Source of the DNA: Flavobacterium sp.
Lineage (GTDB): Bacteria; Bacteroidota; Bacteroidia; Flavobacteriales; Flavobacteriaceae
Assembly: GCA_019105125.1 (NCBI GenBank)
Contig: JAHRWO010000206.1
Span: 1-5,521, forward strand
DNA: 5,521 nucleotides
Reading direction: 5' to 3'
Below are positions 1 through 5,101 of the stretch, piece after piece. A model generated the notes under the pieces. That model saw nothing but the letters and a program-made list of their open reading frames with translations, ran no database searches and was not told the origin of the DNA. A program made the translations under genes and the position numbers. The stretch's first letter is position 1, and the number at the start of each line of letters is the position of its first letter.

Positions 1-894
1 TTCGTTTTCTTTACTTAAATCGATAGTTTTTGCATAACATCCACCTTCGAAGTTGAAAACACCATCATTATCCCATCCGTGCTCATCGTCTCCGATTAAT
101 TCACGTTTTGGATCTGTTGATAACGTAGTTTTTCCTGTTCCAGATAATCCGAAGAAAACAGCCACATCGCCATCTTTTCCTTTGTTAGCTGAACAGTGCA
201 TAGAAGCAATTCCTTGTAATGGCAAGTAATAGTTCATCATAGAGAACAATCCTTTTTTCATTTCACCTCCGTACCAAGTTCCTCCAATTAATTGGATTTT
301 CTCAGTTAAATTGAACGCGATATATACTTCCGAATTTAATCCGTGAGCTGCGTAATCTTTGAAACTTGTTTTTGAACCATTCATTACAATGAAATCTGGC
401 TCACCAAAGTTTTCTAATTCAGCTTCTGTTGGACGAATGAACATGTTTTTCACAAAGTGTGCTTGCCATGCTACTTCCATGATGAAACGAACTTTCAGTC
501 TAGTGTTTTCGTTTGCTCCACAAAAAGCGTCAACAACGTATAATTTTTTATTTGATAATTGCTTAACCGTAGTTTCTTTTAAAGCATTCCAAGTATCTTG
601 AGAAATTGGCTTGTTATCGTTAGCTGCTTTATCAGAATTCCACCAAATGGTATTTTCAGTAACACTGTCTTTAACAATGTATTTGTCTTTAGGAGAACGA
701 CCTGTGAATTCACCAGTCATTACGTTTACTGCGCCAAGTTCTGACAACTGACCTCTTTCAAAACCCTCTAAAGCTGGGTTTAACTCTTCATTATATAAAT
801 AATCGTATGAAGGATTGTATATGATTTCAGAAACATTAACGATTCCATACTTTTCTAACGAAATCGATTTCGTAGTTTGAGCATTTGTATCCAT
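1..894 (-). CDS. pckA: Phosphoenolpyruvate carboxykinase (ATP), N-terminal part
   Basis: This enzyme converts oxaloacetate and ATP to PEP, CO2 and ADP (EC 4.1.1.49), the entry step of gluconeogenesis, in the cytosol. The minus strand reads openly from an ATG at 892-894 to the window edge, giving 298 codons. Family members are about 530-540 residues, so the C-terminal ~45% lies outside the window. Visible motifs are the substrate-site TGRSPKDKY (about residues 64-72), [12 protein letters not shown] (204-215) with the metal/catalytic lysine, MHCSAN (232-237), the P-loop GLSGTGKT (249-256), and LIGDDEHGW (267-274) carrying the metal-binding aspartates. No frameshift or stop was seen. The start follows a non-Shine-Dalgarno AT-rich leader with a good Bacteroidetes -7 box 33 bp upstream. 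Family identity is certain. The ATP type, not GTP type, follows from the P-loop and DDEHGW sequences. Confidence 0.98.
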   Translation of the reverse strand, partial: MDTNAQTTKSISLEKYGIVNVSEIIYNPSYDYLYNEELNPALEGFERGQLSELGAVNVMTGEFTGRSPKDKYIVKDSVTENTIWWNSDKAANDNKPISQDTWNALKETTVKQLSNKKLYVVDAFCGANENTRLKVRFIMEVAWQAHFVKNMFIRPTEAELENFGEPDFIVMNGSKTSFKDYAAHGLNSEVYIAFNLTEKIQLIGGTWYGGEMKKGLFSMMNYYLPLQGIASMHCSANKGKDGDVAVFFGLSGTGKTTLSTDPKRELIGDDEHGWDNDGVFNFEGGCYAKTIDLSKENE

Positions 895-927
895 AAAATT
901 GTGTTATGTTGTATTTTAAATAAAGTG

Positions 928-935
928 CAAAATTA
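928..935 (-). promoter_or_regulatory. Candidate -7 box of the pckA promoter
   Basis: On the minus strand this reads TAATTTTG, a full match to the Bacteroidetes primary-sigma -7 consensus TAnnTTTG. It would place transcription start roughly 25-28 nt before the pckA ATG. No TTG -33 element is seen at the expected 17-20 bp spacing, so this rests on the -7 box alone. It suggests pckA can be transcribed separately from the DUF423 gene upstream. No terminator was recognised in the 69-bp gap, so read-through from that gene is also possible. Confidence 0.45.
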
Positions 936-963
936 TAAATTTAATTTTAGATAACCTTTTTAA

Positions 964-1350
964 TTATTGTTTTTTAGTCAGTATGGAATAAAATAAATAC
1001 CCCCAAGCTGAAACTAAAAACACACCTCCAATAGGTGTAATAGGTCCTAAGAATTTTGTTTTTAAATGTGTTATTGTACTAGTAGCTAAAAAATAAATGG
1101 ATCCTGAAAAAAACAAAACTCCTACAAGGGTTAAGTAAAAAATAACAGTGCGCTCTTTTTCATCAAGAAAAGAAAAGGTTCCAATAAATAAAAGAAAAAG
1201 CGCATGATACATTTGATATCGAACTCCAACTTCAAATGTAGCTAATTGATCCATAGAAAGAACTTTTTTCAATCCATGCGCGCCAAAAGCTCCTAAAATA
1301 ATTGCTGTTATACCTAAAATAGCGGCTATAATGAGAATTTTTTTATCCAT
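964..1350 (-). CDS. DUF423 family small integral membrane protein (YgdD-like)
   Basis: This is a 128-residue, strongly hydrophobic protein of the DUF423 family (COG2363), whose biochemical function is not established. About four membrane segments can be drawn, near residues 5-25, 46-62, 68-89 and 103-123. Family-typical motifs are GAFGAHGL (20-27) after the first helix, YQMYHALFLL (45-54), FSGSIYFLA (81-89) and GPITPIGG (102-109). The length is normal and the protein appears complete. The ATG at 1348-1350 starts just ahead of the first membrane helix and follows an A-rich leader without a Shine-Dalgarno site. The gene lies 69 bp upstream of pckA on the same strand and diverges from the saccharopine dehydrogenase gene. 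No function is inferred from this context. Family assignment is firm; the helix limits are estimates by eye. Confidence 0.93.
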   Translation of the reverse strand: MDKKILIIAAILGITAIILGAFGAHGLKKVLSMDQLATFEVGVRYQMYHALFLLFIGTFSFLDEKERTVIFYLTLVGVLFFSGSIYFLATSTITHLKTKFLGPITPIGGVFLVSAWGYLFYSILTKKQ

Positions 1351-1367
1351 TTTTTATTATTTGTCAT

Positions 1368-1375
1368 CAAAGATA
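1368..1375 (-). promoter_or_regulatory. Candidate -7 box of the DUF423 gene promoter
   Basis: The minus strand reads TATCTTTG, a full match to TAnnTTTG, ending 17 bp before the ATG. A TTA (not the ideal TTG) lies at 19-bp spacing, around 1395-1397. The implied leader is only about 10 nt, which is plausible for a genus that does not depend on Shine-Dalgarno pairing. Confidence 0.5.
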
Positions 1376-1441
1376 ACAAAAGTTTTGAGTAAAATAATTT
1401 GATTAAAAAAGAATTTATTTTTTATGATTATAACATTTTAC

Positions 1442-1449
1442 TATCTTCG
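1442..1449 (+). promoter_or_regulatory. Candidate -7 box of the saccharopine dehydrogenase promoter
   Basis: The sequence TATCTTCG matches TAnnTTTG with one mismatch and lies 27 bp before the ATG at 1477. The -33 region is T-rich but has no clear TTG. If correct, transcription starts near 1453-1456, downstream of the in-frame TTG at 1399. That TTG would then not be in the transcript, which supports the ATG at 1477 as the start. Confidence 0.4.
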
Positions 1450-1476
1450 TGTGATATTTTTACAACATATCCAAAG

Positions 1477-2847
1477 ATGAGACATATTTTAGTCATTGGA
1501 GCAGGTCGTTCTGCTTCATCTCTTATAAAATACCTTTTAGACCATTCAGAAGCTGAAAATCTTCAAGTTACTATTGGTGATTTGTCAGAAGAATTAGCAA
1601 AACAAAAAACCAACAATCATAAAAATGCCAGAGCAATTGCTTTTGATATTTTTAATGAAACGCAACGAAAAGAAGAAATTCAAAAAGCAGATGTTGTAGT
1701 TTCAATGTTGCCAGCGCATTTGCATTTAGAAGTGGCTAAAGATTGTATTACCTACAAAAAACACATGGTAACCGCTTCTTATATCAGCCCTGCGATGCAA
1801 GAATTAGATGCTGCGGCTAAAGAAAATGGTTTGGTATTCATGAATGAAATTGGACTTGACCCAGGAATCGACCACATGAGTGCCATGAAAGTATTGGATG
1901 AAATTCGCGAAAAAGGTGGCAACATCATTTTATTCGAATCGTTCTGTGGTGGATTAGTTGCTCCTGAAAGCGATACCAATTTGTGGAATTACAAATTCAC
2001 ATGGAATCCTAGAAATGTAGTATTAGCTGGACAAGGTGGCGCTGCAAAATTTATTCAAGAAGGCACTTATAAGTACATTCCATATACCAAATTATTCAGA
2101 AGAACCGAATTTTTAGAAGTAGAAGGCTACGGAAGATTTGAAGCTTATGCCAACAGAGATTCTTTAAAATATAGAAGCGTTTACGGATTAGATAACGCAT
2201 TAACTTGTTACCGAGGAACGATTAGAAGAGTTGGATATTCAAGAGCTTGGGATATTTTAGTACAATTAGGCATGACTGACGATTCATACACAATCGACAA
2301 CTCGGAAAACATGACATATCGTGAATTTACAAATTCGTTTTTACCTTATCACCCAACCGATACTGTTGAAATTAAATTGCGTCATGCACAAAAAATTGAT
2401 CAAGATGATATTATTTGGGATAAATTAGTCGAAATCGATTTGTTTAATCCGAACAAAAAAATTGGTTTAGTAAAAGCTACTCCTGCACAAATATTAGAAA
2501 AAATCTTGTCTGAAAAATGGGCTTTGGAACCAAATGATAAAGACATGATTGTGATGTATCATAAATTTGGTTACGAATTAAACGGTGAGAAAAAACAAAT
2601 TGATGCTACCATGGTTTGTATTGGTGATGACCAAACGTATACTGCAATGGCGAAAACAGTTGGACTTCCCGTGGCTATTGCAACATTAAAAATCTTAAAC
2701 AAAGAAATTACAACGCCAGGCGTACAACTCCCAATTACAAAAGAAGTATACAACCCAATCTTGAAAGAATTAGAAGATTACGGCGTAATTTTCAAAGAAA
2801 CTGAAGTTCCGTATTTAGGTTACAATCCACTAAATATAATGAATTAA
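1477..2847 (+). CDS. Saccharopine dehydrogenase family protein (LYS9-type, glutamate-forming)
   Basis: This 456-residue protein resembles LYS9-type saccharopine dehydrogenases, which interconvert saccharopine with glutamate and aminoadipate semialdehyde using NADP(H) (EC 1.5.1.10) in lysine metabolism. Residues 4-13 form a Rossmann dinucleotide-binding turn, ILVIGAGRSA. The catalytic part shows NEIGLDPGIDHM (123-134), SFCGGLVAPE (155-164) and NYKFTWNPRNVV (171-182), the last two closely recalling fungal LYS9 and the C-terminal half of animal AASS. No lysine-ketoglutarate reductase domain is fused to it. The reading frame can be extended back to a TTG at 1399, but the ATG at 1477 is preferred. 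The glycine-rich loop then begins at residue 8 as usual, and the upstream extension is AT-rich and overlaps the probable promoter. The family is secure. The substrate is inferred, and the physiological direction (degradation or synthesis) cannot be told from this window. Confidence 0.9.
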   Translation: MRHILVIGAGRSASSLIKYLLDHSEAENLQVTIGDLSEELAKQKTNNHKNARAIAFDIFNETQRKEEIQKADVVVSMLPAHLHLEVAKDCITYKKHMVTASYISPAMQELDAAAKENGLVFMNEIGLDPGIDHMSAMKVLDEIREKGGNIILFESFCGGLVAPESDTNLWNYKFTWNPRNVVLAGQGGAAKFIQEGTYKYIPYTKLFRRTEFLEVEGYGRFEAYANRDSLKYRSVYGLDNALTCYRGTIRRVGYSRAWDILVQLGMTDDSYTIDNSENMTYREFTNSFLPYHPTDTVEIKLRHAQKIDQDDIIWDKLVEIDLFNPNKKIGLVKATPAQILEKILSEKWALEPNDKDMIVMYHKFGYELNGEKKQIDATMVCIGDDQTYTAMAKTVGLPVAIATLKILNKEITTPGVQLPITKEVYNPILKELEDYGVIFKETEVPYLGYNPLNIMN

Positions 2848-2867
2848 GTAATTATAATTCAAAATAG

Positions 2868-2902
2868 AAAATCCGAAATCGTAATTAGTTTCGGATTTTT
2901 TT
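2868..2902 (+). terminator. Intrinsic terminator after saccharopine dehydrogenase
   Basis: Starting 20 bp after the stop codon, AATCCGAAA (2870-2878) pairs with TTTCGGATT (2889-2897) around a 10-nt loop. The adjoining A and T runs extend the stem to about 11 bp. A run of seven T residues follows (2896-2902). This is a typical rho-independent terminator and separates the gene from the Lrp gene 320 bp downstream. Confidence 0.85.
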
Positions 2903-2915
2903 ATAAGAACCTCAA

Positions 2916-2935
2916 ATGTCATCCCTACGGGATTT
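2916..2935 (-). repeat. REP-like hairpin unit 1 (inverted orientation)
   Basis: On the minus strand this reads AAATCCCGTAGGGATGACAT, with stem ATCCC/GGGAT around the loop GTA. It differs from unit 3 (3086-3105) at two of 20 positions. Those two positions form the outermost stem base pair, A-T here and G-C in unit 3. The element is not followed by a T run and sits 13 bp beyond the saccharopine dehydrogenase terminator, so it does not look like a terminator itself. Confidence 0.75.
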
Positions 2936-3035
2936 CTTTATTACTATACGGTTTTATTTTACCTAGATTTCGCACCTAACGGGGGCTTTAAAATTATTTT
3001 TGAACCATAAAGTTATTTAATTGATCTCATACTAG

Positions 3036-3055
3036 TAGTTCCGTAGGAACGAAAT
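3036..3055 (+). repeat. REP-like hairpin unit 2
   Basis: The core GTTCC-GTA-GGAAC (3038-3050) forms a 5-bp stem with the same GTA loop as the other two units. Counting from 3037, 19 of the next bases match unit 3 except for the third stem pair (T-A here, C-G in unit 3) and one base in the 3' tail (GAAATA against GACATA). It starts exactly 50 bp before unit 3 and has the same orientation. Confidence 0.75.
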
Positions 3056-3085
3056 ATTGGTAACTGAATAATAACACTGTGAAAA

Positions 3086-3105
3086 AAGTCCCGTAGGGAC
3101 GACAT
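3086..3105 (+). repeat. REP-like hairpin unit 3
   Basis: The core GTCCC-GTA-GGGAC (3088-3100) is the most GC-rich of the three hairpins and is followed by the tail GACAT shared with unit 1. Short hairpins of this kind with a CCGTAGG centre are, as I recall, common between genes in Flavobacterium genomes. I could not check copy number here. Confidence 0.75.
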
Positions 3106-3143
3106 AAAACCAAATAAAAAATACAATTCTGAGATCAAATTTG

Positions 3144-3151
3144 TATTTTTA
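3144..3151 (+). promoter_or_regulatory. Candidate -7 box and dyad at the Lrp gene start
   Basis: TATTTTTA matches TAnnTTTG except for the last base and lies 18 bp before the ATG at 3170. It overlaps the right arm of a 10-bp perfect inverted repeat (3117-3126 and 3141-3150). Just downstream, TTTCAA (3153-3158) and TTGAAA (3164-3169) form another dyad ending at the start codon. Lrp-family genes are often autoregulated, so these dyads are reasonable operator candidates, but at this AT content short dyads also arise by chance. Confidence 0.3.
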
Positions 3152-3169
3152 CTTTCAAATCAATTGAAA

Positions 3170-3640
3170 ATGAAGATAAATCACTTACAAATTGAAATCG
3201 ATGGAATCGACAAAGAAATCCTTCGTGATTTAATGGAAGACGCTCGCAAACCTATTTTACAGATTGCGAATAAAATTGGGATTTCAGGCGCTGCGATTCA
3301 TCAACGACTAAGAAAATTAGAACAAGCCGGTGTAATTTCAGGATCGAAATTTATTGTGGACACAAAAGTTTTGGGTTATAGCACAATGGCTTTCATTGGA
3401 ATTTATCTAGAAAAAGCATCAAGTAATCCAGAAGTTGTTAAAGAATTGAAGAAGATTCCAGAAGTTTTGGAATGTCATTATACGACCGGGAATTGGAGTA
3501 TTTTAATCAAAATCATTTGTCGAGATAACGAACATTTGATGCAATTACTCAACAAGAAAATCCAACCCATTGATGGAATTTCAAGAACCGAAACCTATAT
3601 TTCTTTAGAACAACAAATTGAGAGACAAATTCAGTTGTAA
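3170..3640 (+). CDS. Lrp/AsnC family transcriptional regulator
   Basis: This 156-residue DNA-binding protein has the standard Lrp/AsnC plan and length. The N-terminal winged helix-turn-helix covers about residues 11-57: IDKEILRDLMEDARKP, then IANKIGISGAAIHQRLRKLE, with the recognition helix in the second part. A linker leads to the RAM effector-binding and oligomerisation domain (about 68-145). The RAM turn reads HYTTGNWSILIKI (103-115), where many relatives have TG-D-Y/F-D, so the ligand pocket may differ. The ATG at 3170 is preferred over an in-frame TTG two codons earlier, because the protein then begins as expected and the TTG lies inside a dyad. The gene follows the saccharopine dehydrogenase gene in the same direction but is separated by a terminator and repeats, so it is probably its own transcript. 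Family members sense amino acids; the ligand and targets here are unknown. Confidence 0.95.
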   Translation: MKINHLQIEIDGIDKEILRDLMEDARKPILQIANKIGISGAAIHQRLRKLEQAGVISGSKFIVDTKVLGYSTMAFIGIYLEKASSNPEVVKELKKIPEVLECHYTTGNWSILIKIICRDNEHLMQLLNKKIQPIDGISRTETYISLEQQIERQIQL

Positions 3641-3670
3641 ATTTCAAATTCAAAAATCAAGAACAAACAA

Positions 3671-3700
3671 AAAACCCAAACTCTAACGAATTTGGGTTTT
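3671..3700. terminator. Bidirectional terminator between convergent Lrp and peptidase genes
   Basis: AAAACCCAAA (3671-3680) and TTTGGGTTTT (3691-3700) form a perfect 10-bp stem with a 10-nt loop. It begins 30 bp after the Lrp stop and ends 20 bp before the peptidase stop. On the minus strand the stem runs into a longer T run (six T, then GTTT) than on the plus strand (four T), so it probably ends the peptidase transcript more efficiently than the Lrp transcript. Confidence 0.88.
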
Positions 3701-3720
3701 AAAATATAATATCAAACTAA

Positions 3721-4416
3721 TTACTCTCTCGAACCTAAAATTTGGAAAGCCCAATACAATAAAGACGCTAGAGCACCTAAAGCCGCTACCACATAAGTTC
3801 TCGCTGCCCATTTTAATGAATCTTCGGCACCAGCATATTCTTGTTGGCTCACCATGTTTTTATTTTTCAACCAAGCTAAAGCTCTGTTACTTGCATCGTA
3901 TTCTACTGGAAGCGTAACGAAACTGAACGTTGTTGCAATTGCCATTAAAATCAAACCTGCAACCGCTACATAAAAACCAATACTTGATTTAGAAGCGAAA
4001 CCTAAAATCAAACCTCCCATAATTAACCATTGCGACATACTTGACGAAATGTTTACTACAGGCACCATTTTAGAACGCATCGTCAACCAACTATACGCAT
4101 GCGCATGTTGCACAGCATGCCCAACTTCGTGAGCCGCTACCGCAGCCGCAGCCGCATTTCTTTGATTGTATACTGCTTCTGATAAGTTTACTGTTTTATC
4201 CATCGGATTGTAATGATCCGTTAATCTTCCTGGTGTTGAAATGACTTTTACGTCAAAAATTCCGTGATCGTGAAGCATTTTCTCTGCTATTTCTGCACCG
4301 CTCATTCCGTTTCTTAACGATACTTTTGAATAGTATTCAAACTTACTCTTCAAACGAGAACTTACTAACCAACTTACTAGAGCTATTGCTCCAATCATAA
4401 TATAATATCCTAACAT
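3721..4416 (-). CDS. YugP-like membrane-bound neutral zinc metallopeptidase
   Basis: This 231-residue protein matches the YugP/putative neutral zinc metallopeptidase family (Zn_peptidase_2) in length and layout. An N-terminal membrane helix (about residues 3-20) is followed by a soluble segment with MSGAEIAEKMLHDHG (38-52), typical of the family. Then comes AVAAHEVGHAVQHAHAYSW (92-110), holding the zinc-binding HEVGH at 96-100. Two hydrophobic segments follow (about 128-142 and 147-168), then LPVEYDASNRALAWL (169-183), whose acidic residues are likely to supply the third zinc ligand. A last hydrophobic segment covers about 206-227. The active site appears intact. The ATG at 4414-4416 begins directly at the first membrane helix, after an A-rich leader. 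The substrate is unknown. The gene follows the SPFH-tail gene by 101 bp on the same strand, but has its own likely promoter. Confidence 0.93.
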   Translation of the reverse strand: MLGYYIMIGAIALVSWLVSSRLKSKFEYYSKVSLRNGMSGAEIAEKMLHDHGIFDVKVISTPGRLTDHYNPMDKTVNLSEAVYNQRNAAAAAVAAHEVGHAVQHAHAYSWLTMRSKMVPVVNISSSMSQWLIMGGLILGFASKSSIGFYVAVAGLILMAIATTFSFVTLPVEYDASNRALAWLKNKNMVSQQEYAGAEDSLKWAARTYVVAALGALASLLYWAFQILGSRE

Positions 4417-4467
4417 ATCTATTTTTTTTTAATTTCTAAATTTACAAAATCTATACAAATTATAAGC

Positions 4468-4475
4468 CAAAGTTA
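4468..4475 (-). promoter_or_regulatory. Candidate -7 box of the peptidase gene promoter
   Basis: The minus strand reads TAACTTTG, a full match to TAnnTTTG, 51 bp before the peptidase ATG. It is part of the longer motif TTTTGTAACTTT (4469-4480) that recurs upstream of the neighbouring SPFH-tail gene. A 17-bp dyad starts 3 bp upstream. No TTG is seen at the normal -33 spacing. Confidence 0.5.
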
Positions 4476-4478
4476 CAA

Positions 4479-4495
4479 AATGCCAATTTGGCATT
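4479..4495. promoter_or_regulatory. 17-bp perfect dyad, operator or weak terminator
   Basis: AATGCCAATTTGGCATT is an 8-bp inverted repeat around a single central base. It lies 22 bp beyond the SPFH-tail stop codon and directly upstream of the peptidase -7 box, where the -33 to -7 spacer should be. Read on the minus strand it is followed by only four T residues, which makes a weak terminator. Its position and its compact, operator-like form fit a repressor or activator site equally well. Confidence 0.5.
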
Positions 4496-4517
4496 CGTTA
4501 AATATTTCTAAAAACAA

Positions 4518-4943
4518 TTATTCCTCTTGCATCTGTTTTACTGGGGATTTCTTTGAAACATCCATCACAGGAACCATTCCGTTTGTTGGCACATAGATAA
4601 TTTGTGGCAAATCGCCTTTATCGGCCAATTTTTCTAAGGTTCTGATGAATAAATATTGGTTATAGGTTTCACTCAAGGTTCCGTTCTCTACTCGCATTGC
4701 TTCAGCCATACCTCTTGCACGCTCGATTTCGGCTTGCGCGTTTAATTTTTCGGCTTCTAATTTTGCTTTAGCTTCTTCAACTAAAATTCTACGGTTTTGT
4801 TCGGCTTTAGCCATTTCCGCTTTTCCTGCCATTTCTTGTTGCCATACGTTGTATCTTGGCAAACCAAACATTAAAGCAGCAATAAAAACAAATACCATTA
4901 CAATAATACCTGTGACTAATTTACCTAAATTTCTTTTTTCCAT
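4518..4943 (-). CDS. Membrane-anchored coiled-coil protein resembling an SPFH/prohibitin tail
   Basis: This 141-residue protein has one N-terminal membrane helix (about residues 9-27), then GLPRYNVWQQEMAGKAEMAK (27-46). A charged, Ala/Glu/Lys-rich coiled coil follows (about 38-85), containing EQNRRILVEEAKAKLEAEKL and AEIERARGMAEA. The end is QYLFIRTLEKL (96-106) and QIIYVPTNGMVPVMD (114-128). The coiled coil and the IYVPT end look like the C-terminal half of stomatin/prohibitin-type proteins, often labelled membrane protease subunit, but there is no room for the SPFH (Band 7) domain itself. Similar short forms occur, from memory, in bacteria and phages. The frame shows no sign of truncation, with a clean ATG, a membrane anchor and a stop, so it is probably a natural short form. 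It may form a membrane oligomer. A link to the peptidase downstream is suggested only by proximity and by the known pairing of SPFH proteins with membrane proteases. Confidence 0.85.
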   Translation of the reverse strand: MEKRNLGKLVTGIIVMVFVFIAALMFGLPRYNVWQQEMAGKAEMAKAEQNRRILVEEAKAKLEAEKLNAQAEIERARGMAEAMRVENGTLSETYNQYLFIRTLEKLADKGDLPQIIYVPTNGMVPVMDVSKKSPVKQMQEE

Positions 4944-4965
4944 TTTTTATAGTTTTAATTTACCT

Positions 4966-4997
4966 ATTATACGTAAAAAATGAAAAAAGTTACAAAA
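4966..4997 (-). promoter_or_regulatory. Candidate promoter of the SPFH-tail gene
   Basis: The minus strand carries TTTTGTAACTTT (4986-4997), identical over 12 bases to the motif over the peptidase promoter. It includes TAACTTTT, one mismatch from the -7 consensus. Further down, TATAAT (4966-4971) lies 18 bp from TTGTAA (4990-4995), a sigma70-like arrangement. Either reading gives a start point within about 40 nt of the ATG at 4943. The two cannot be told apart from sequence alone. Confidence 0.4.
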
Positions 4998-5000
4998 AAG

Positions 5001-5049
5001 AGAAGAAAAAACCGCAGACTCATTGATTAAAATCTGCGAATCTGCGGTT
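5001..5049 (-). terminator. Intrinsic terminator of leuS
   Basis: On the minus strand AACCGCAGA (5041-5049) pairs with TCTGCGGTT (5010-5018) in a perfect 9-bp stem. The transcript then runs into a T-rich tract (TTTTTCTTCT, 5001-5010). The 22-nt loop contains a second copy of the left arm's core (CGCAGA on the minus strand, 5033-5038), so a shorter alternative hairpin with the same right arm is possible. Confidence 0.85.
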
Positions 5050-5059
5050 ATAAAATATA

Positions 5060-5082
5060 CATTCTTAAACAAGTTCAGAATG
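5060..5082. repeat. Imperfect palindrome of the CATTCTGAA...TTCAGAATG type
   Basis: CATTCT (5060-5065) pairs with AGAATG (5077-5082), and AA with TT further in, with one mismatch between them (T5066 against C5076). The half GTTCAGAATGAC is a sequence I remember as a common short intergenic repeat in bacterial genomes, including Bacteroidetes. It lies 12 bp beyond the leuS stop and is not followed by a T run in either direction. Confidence 0.5.
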
Positions 5083-5084
5083 AC

Positions 5085-5101
5085 AAAAAGGATTTTATCC
5101 T
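5085..5101 (-). terminator. Small hairpin with T run overlapping the leuS stop codon
   Basis: The minus strand reads AGGAT-AAA-ATCCT (5089-5101), a 5-bp stem with a 3-nt loop, followed by more T residues (5085-5088). The leuS stop codon TAA (5095-5097) lies inside the hairpin. The stem is short, and a ribosome finishing leuS would cover it, so it is at best a weak first terminator ahead of the stronger one at 5001-5049. Confidence 0.45.

Larger units (their letters stand above)
2903..3169. other. Intergenic region rich in short dyads, no gene seen
   Basis: This stretch between the terminator and the Lrp ATG has no convincing reading frame. It contains three REP-like hairpins (2916-2935, 3036-3055, 3086-3105) and a possible decayed fourth near 2972-2986, GCACC-TAAC-GGGGGC, whose stem is imperfect. 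A 9-bp inverted repeat (TTGATCTCA at 3021-3029, TGAGATCAA at 3130-3138) brackets the two plus-orientation hairpins. A 10-bp AT-rich inverted repeat (3117-3126 with 3141-3150) and a small dyad (3153-3169) lie just before the Lrp start. It looks like accumulated repeat debris plus a promoter. Confidence 0.7.

Noticed and set aside
359..601. 80-codon plus-strand reading frame
   Set aside because: It lies wholly inside pckA on the opposite strand, matches no family I recognise, and the pckA frame is intact and unmistakable.
895..963. Terminator between the DUF423 gene and pckA
   Set aside because: Only weak A/T pairing can be drawn, with no GC-containing stem and no clear T run after it.
1399..1476. 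In-frame TTG start extending saccharopine dehydrogenase by 26 residues
   Set aside because: The extension is AT-rich, overlaps the probable -7 box at 1442-1449, and would push the Rossmann glycine loop away from its usual place near the N-terminus. The ATG at 1477 fits the family better.
1779..1979. 66-codon minus-strand reading frame
   Set aside because: It is antisense within the conserved core of saccharopine dehydrogenase. The same applies to the 60-codon frame at 2571-2753.
2972..2986. Possible fourth REP-like hairpin, GCACC-TAAC-GGGGGC
   Set aside because: The stem has mismatches and a different loop (TAAC), so it does not fit the GTA-loop family of the other three. It may be a decayed copy of another repeat.
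2903..3163. CRISPR-like array of short repeats
   Set aside because: There are only three 20-bp units, one of them inverted, with spacing too irregular overall (one 50-bp interval only), and no cas genes are present.
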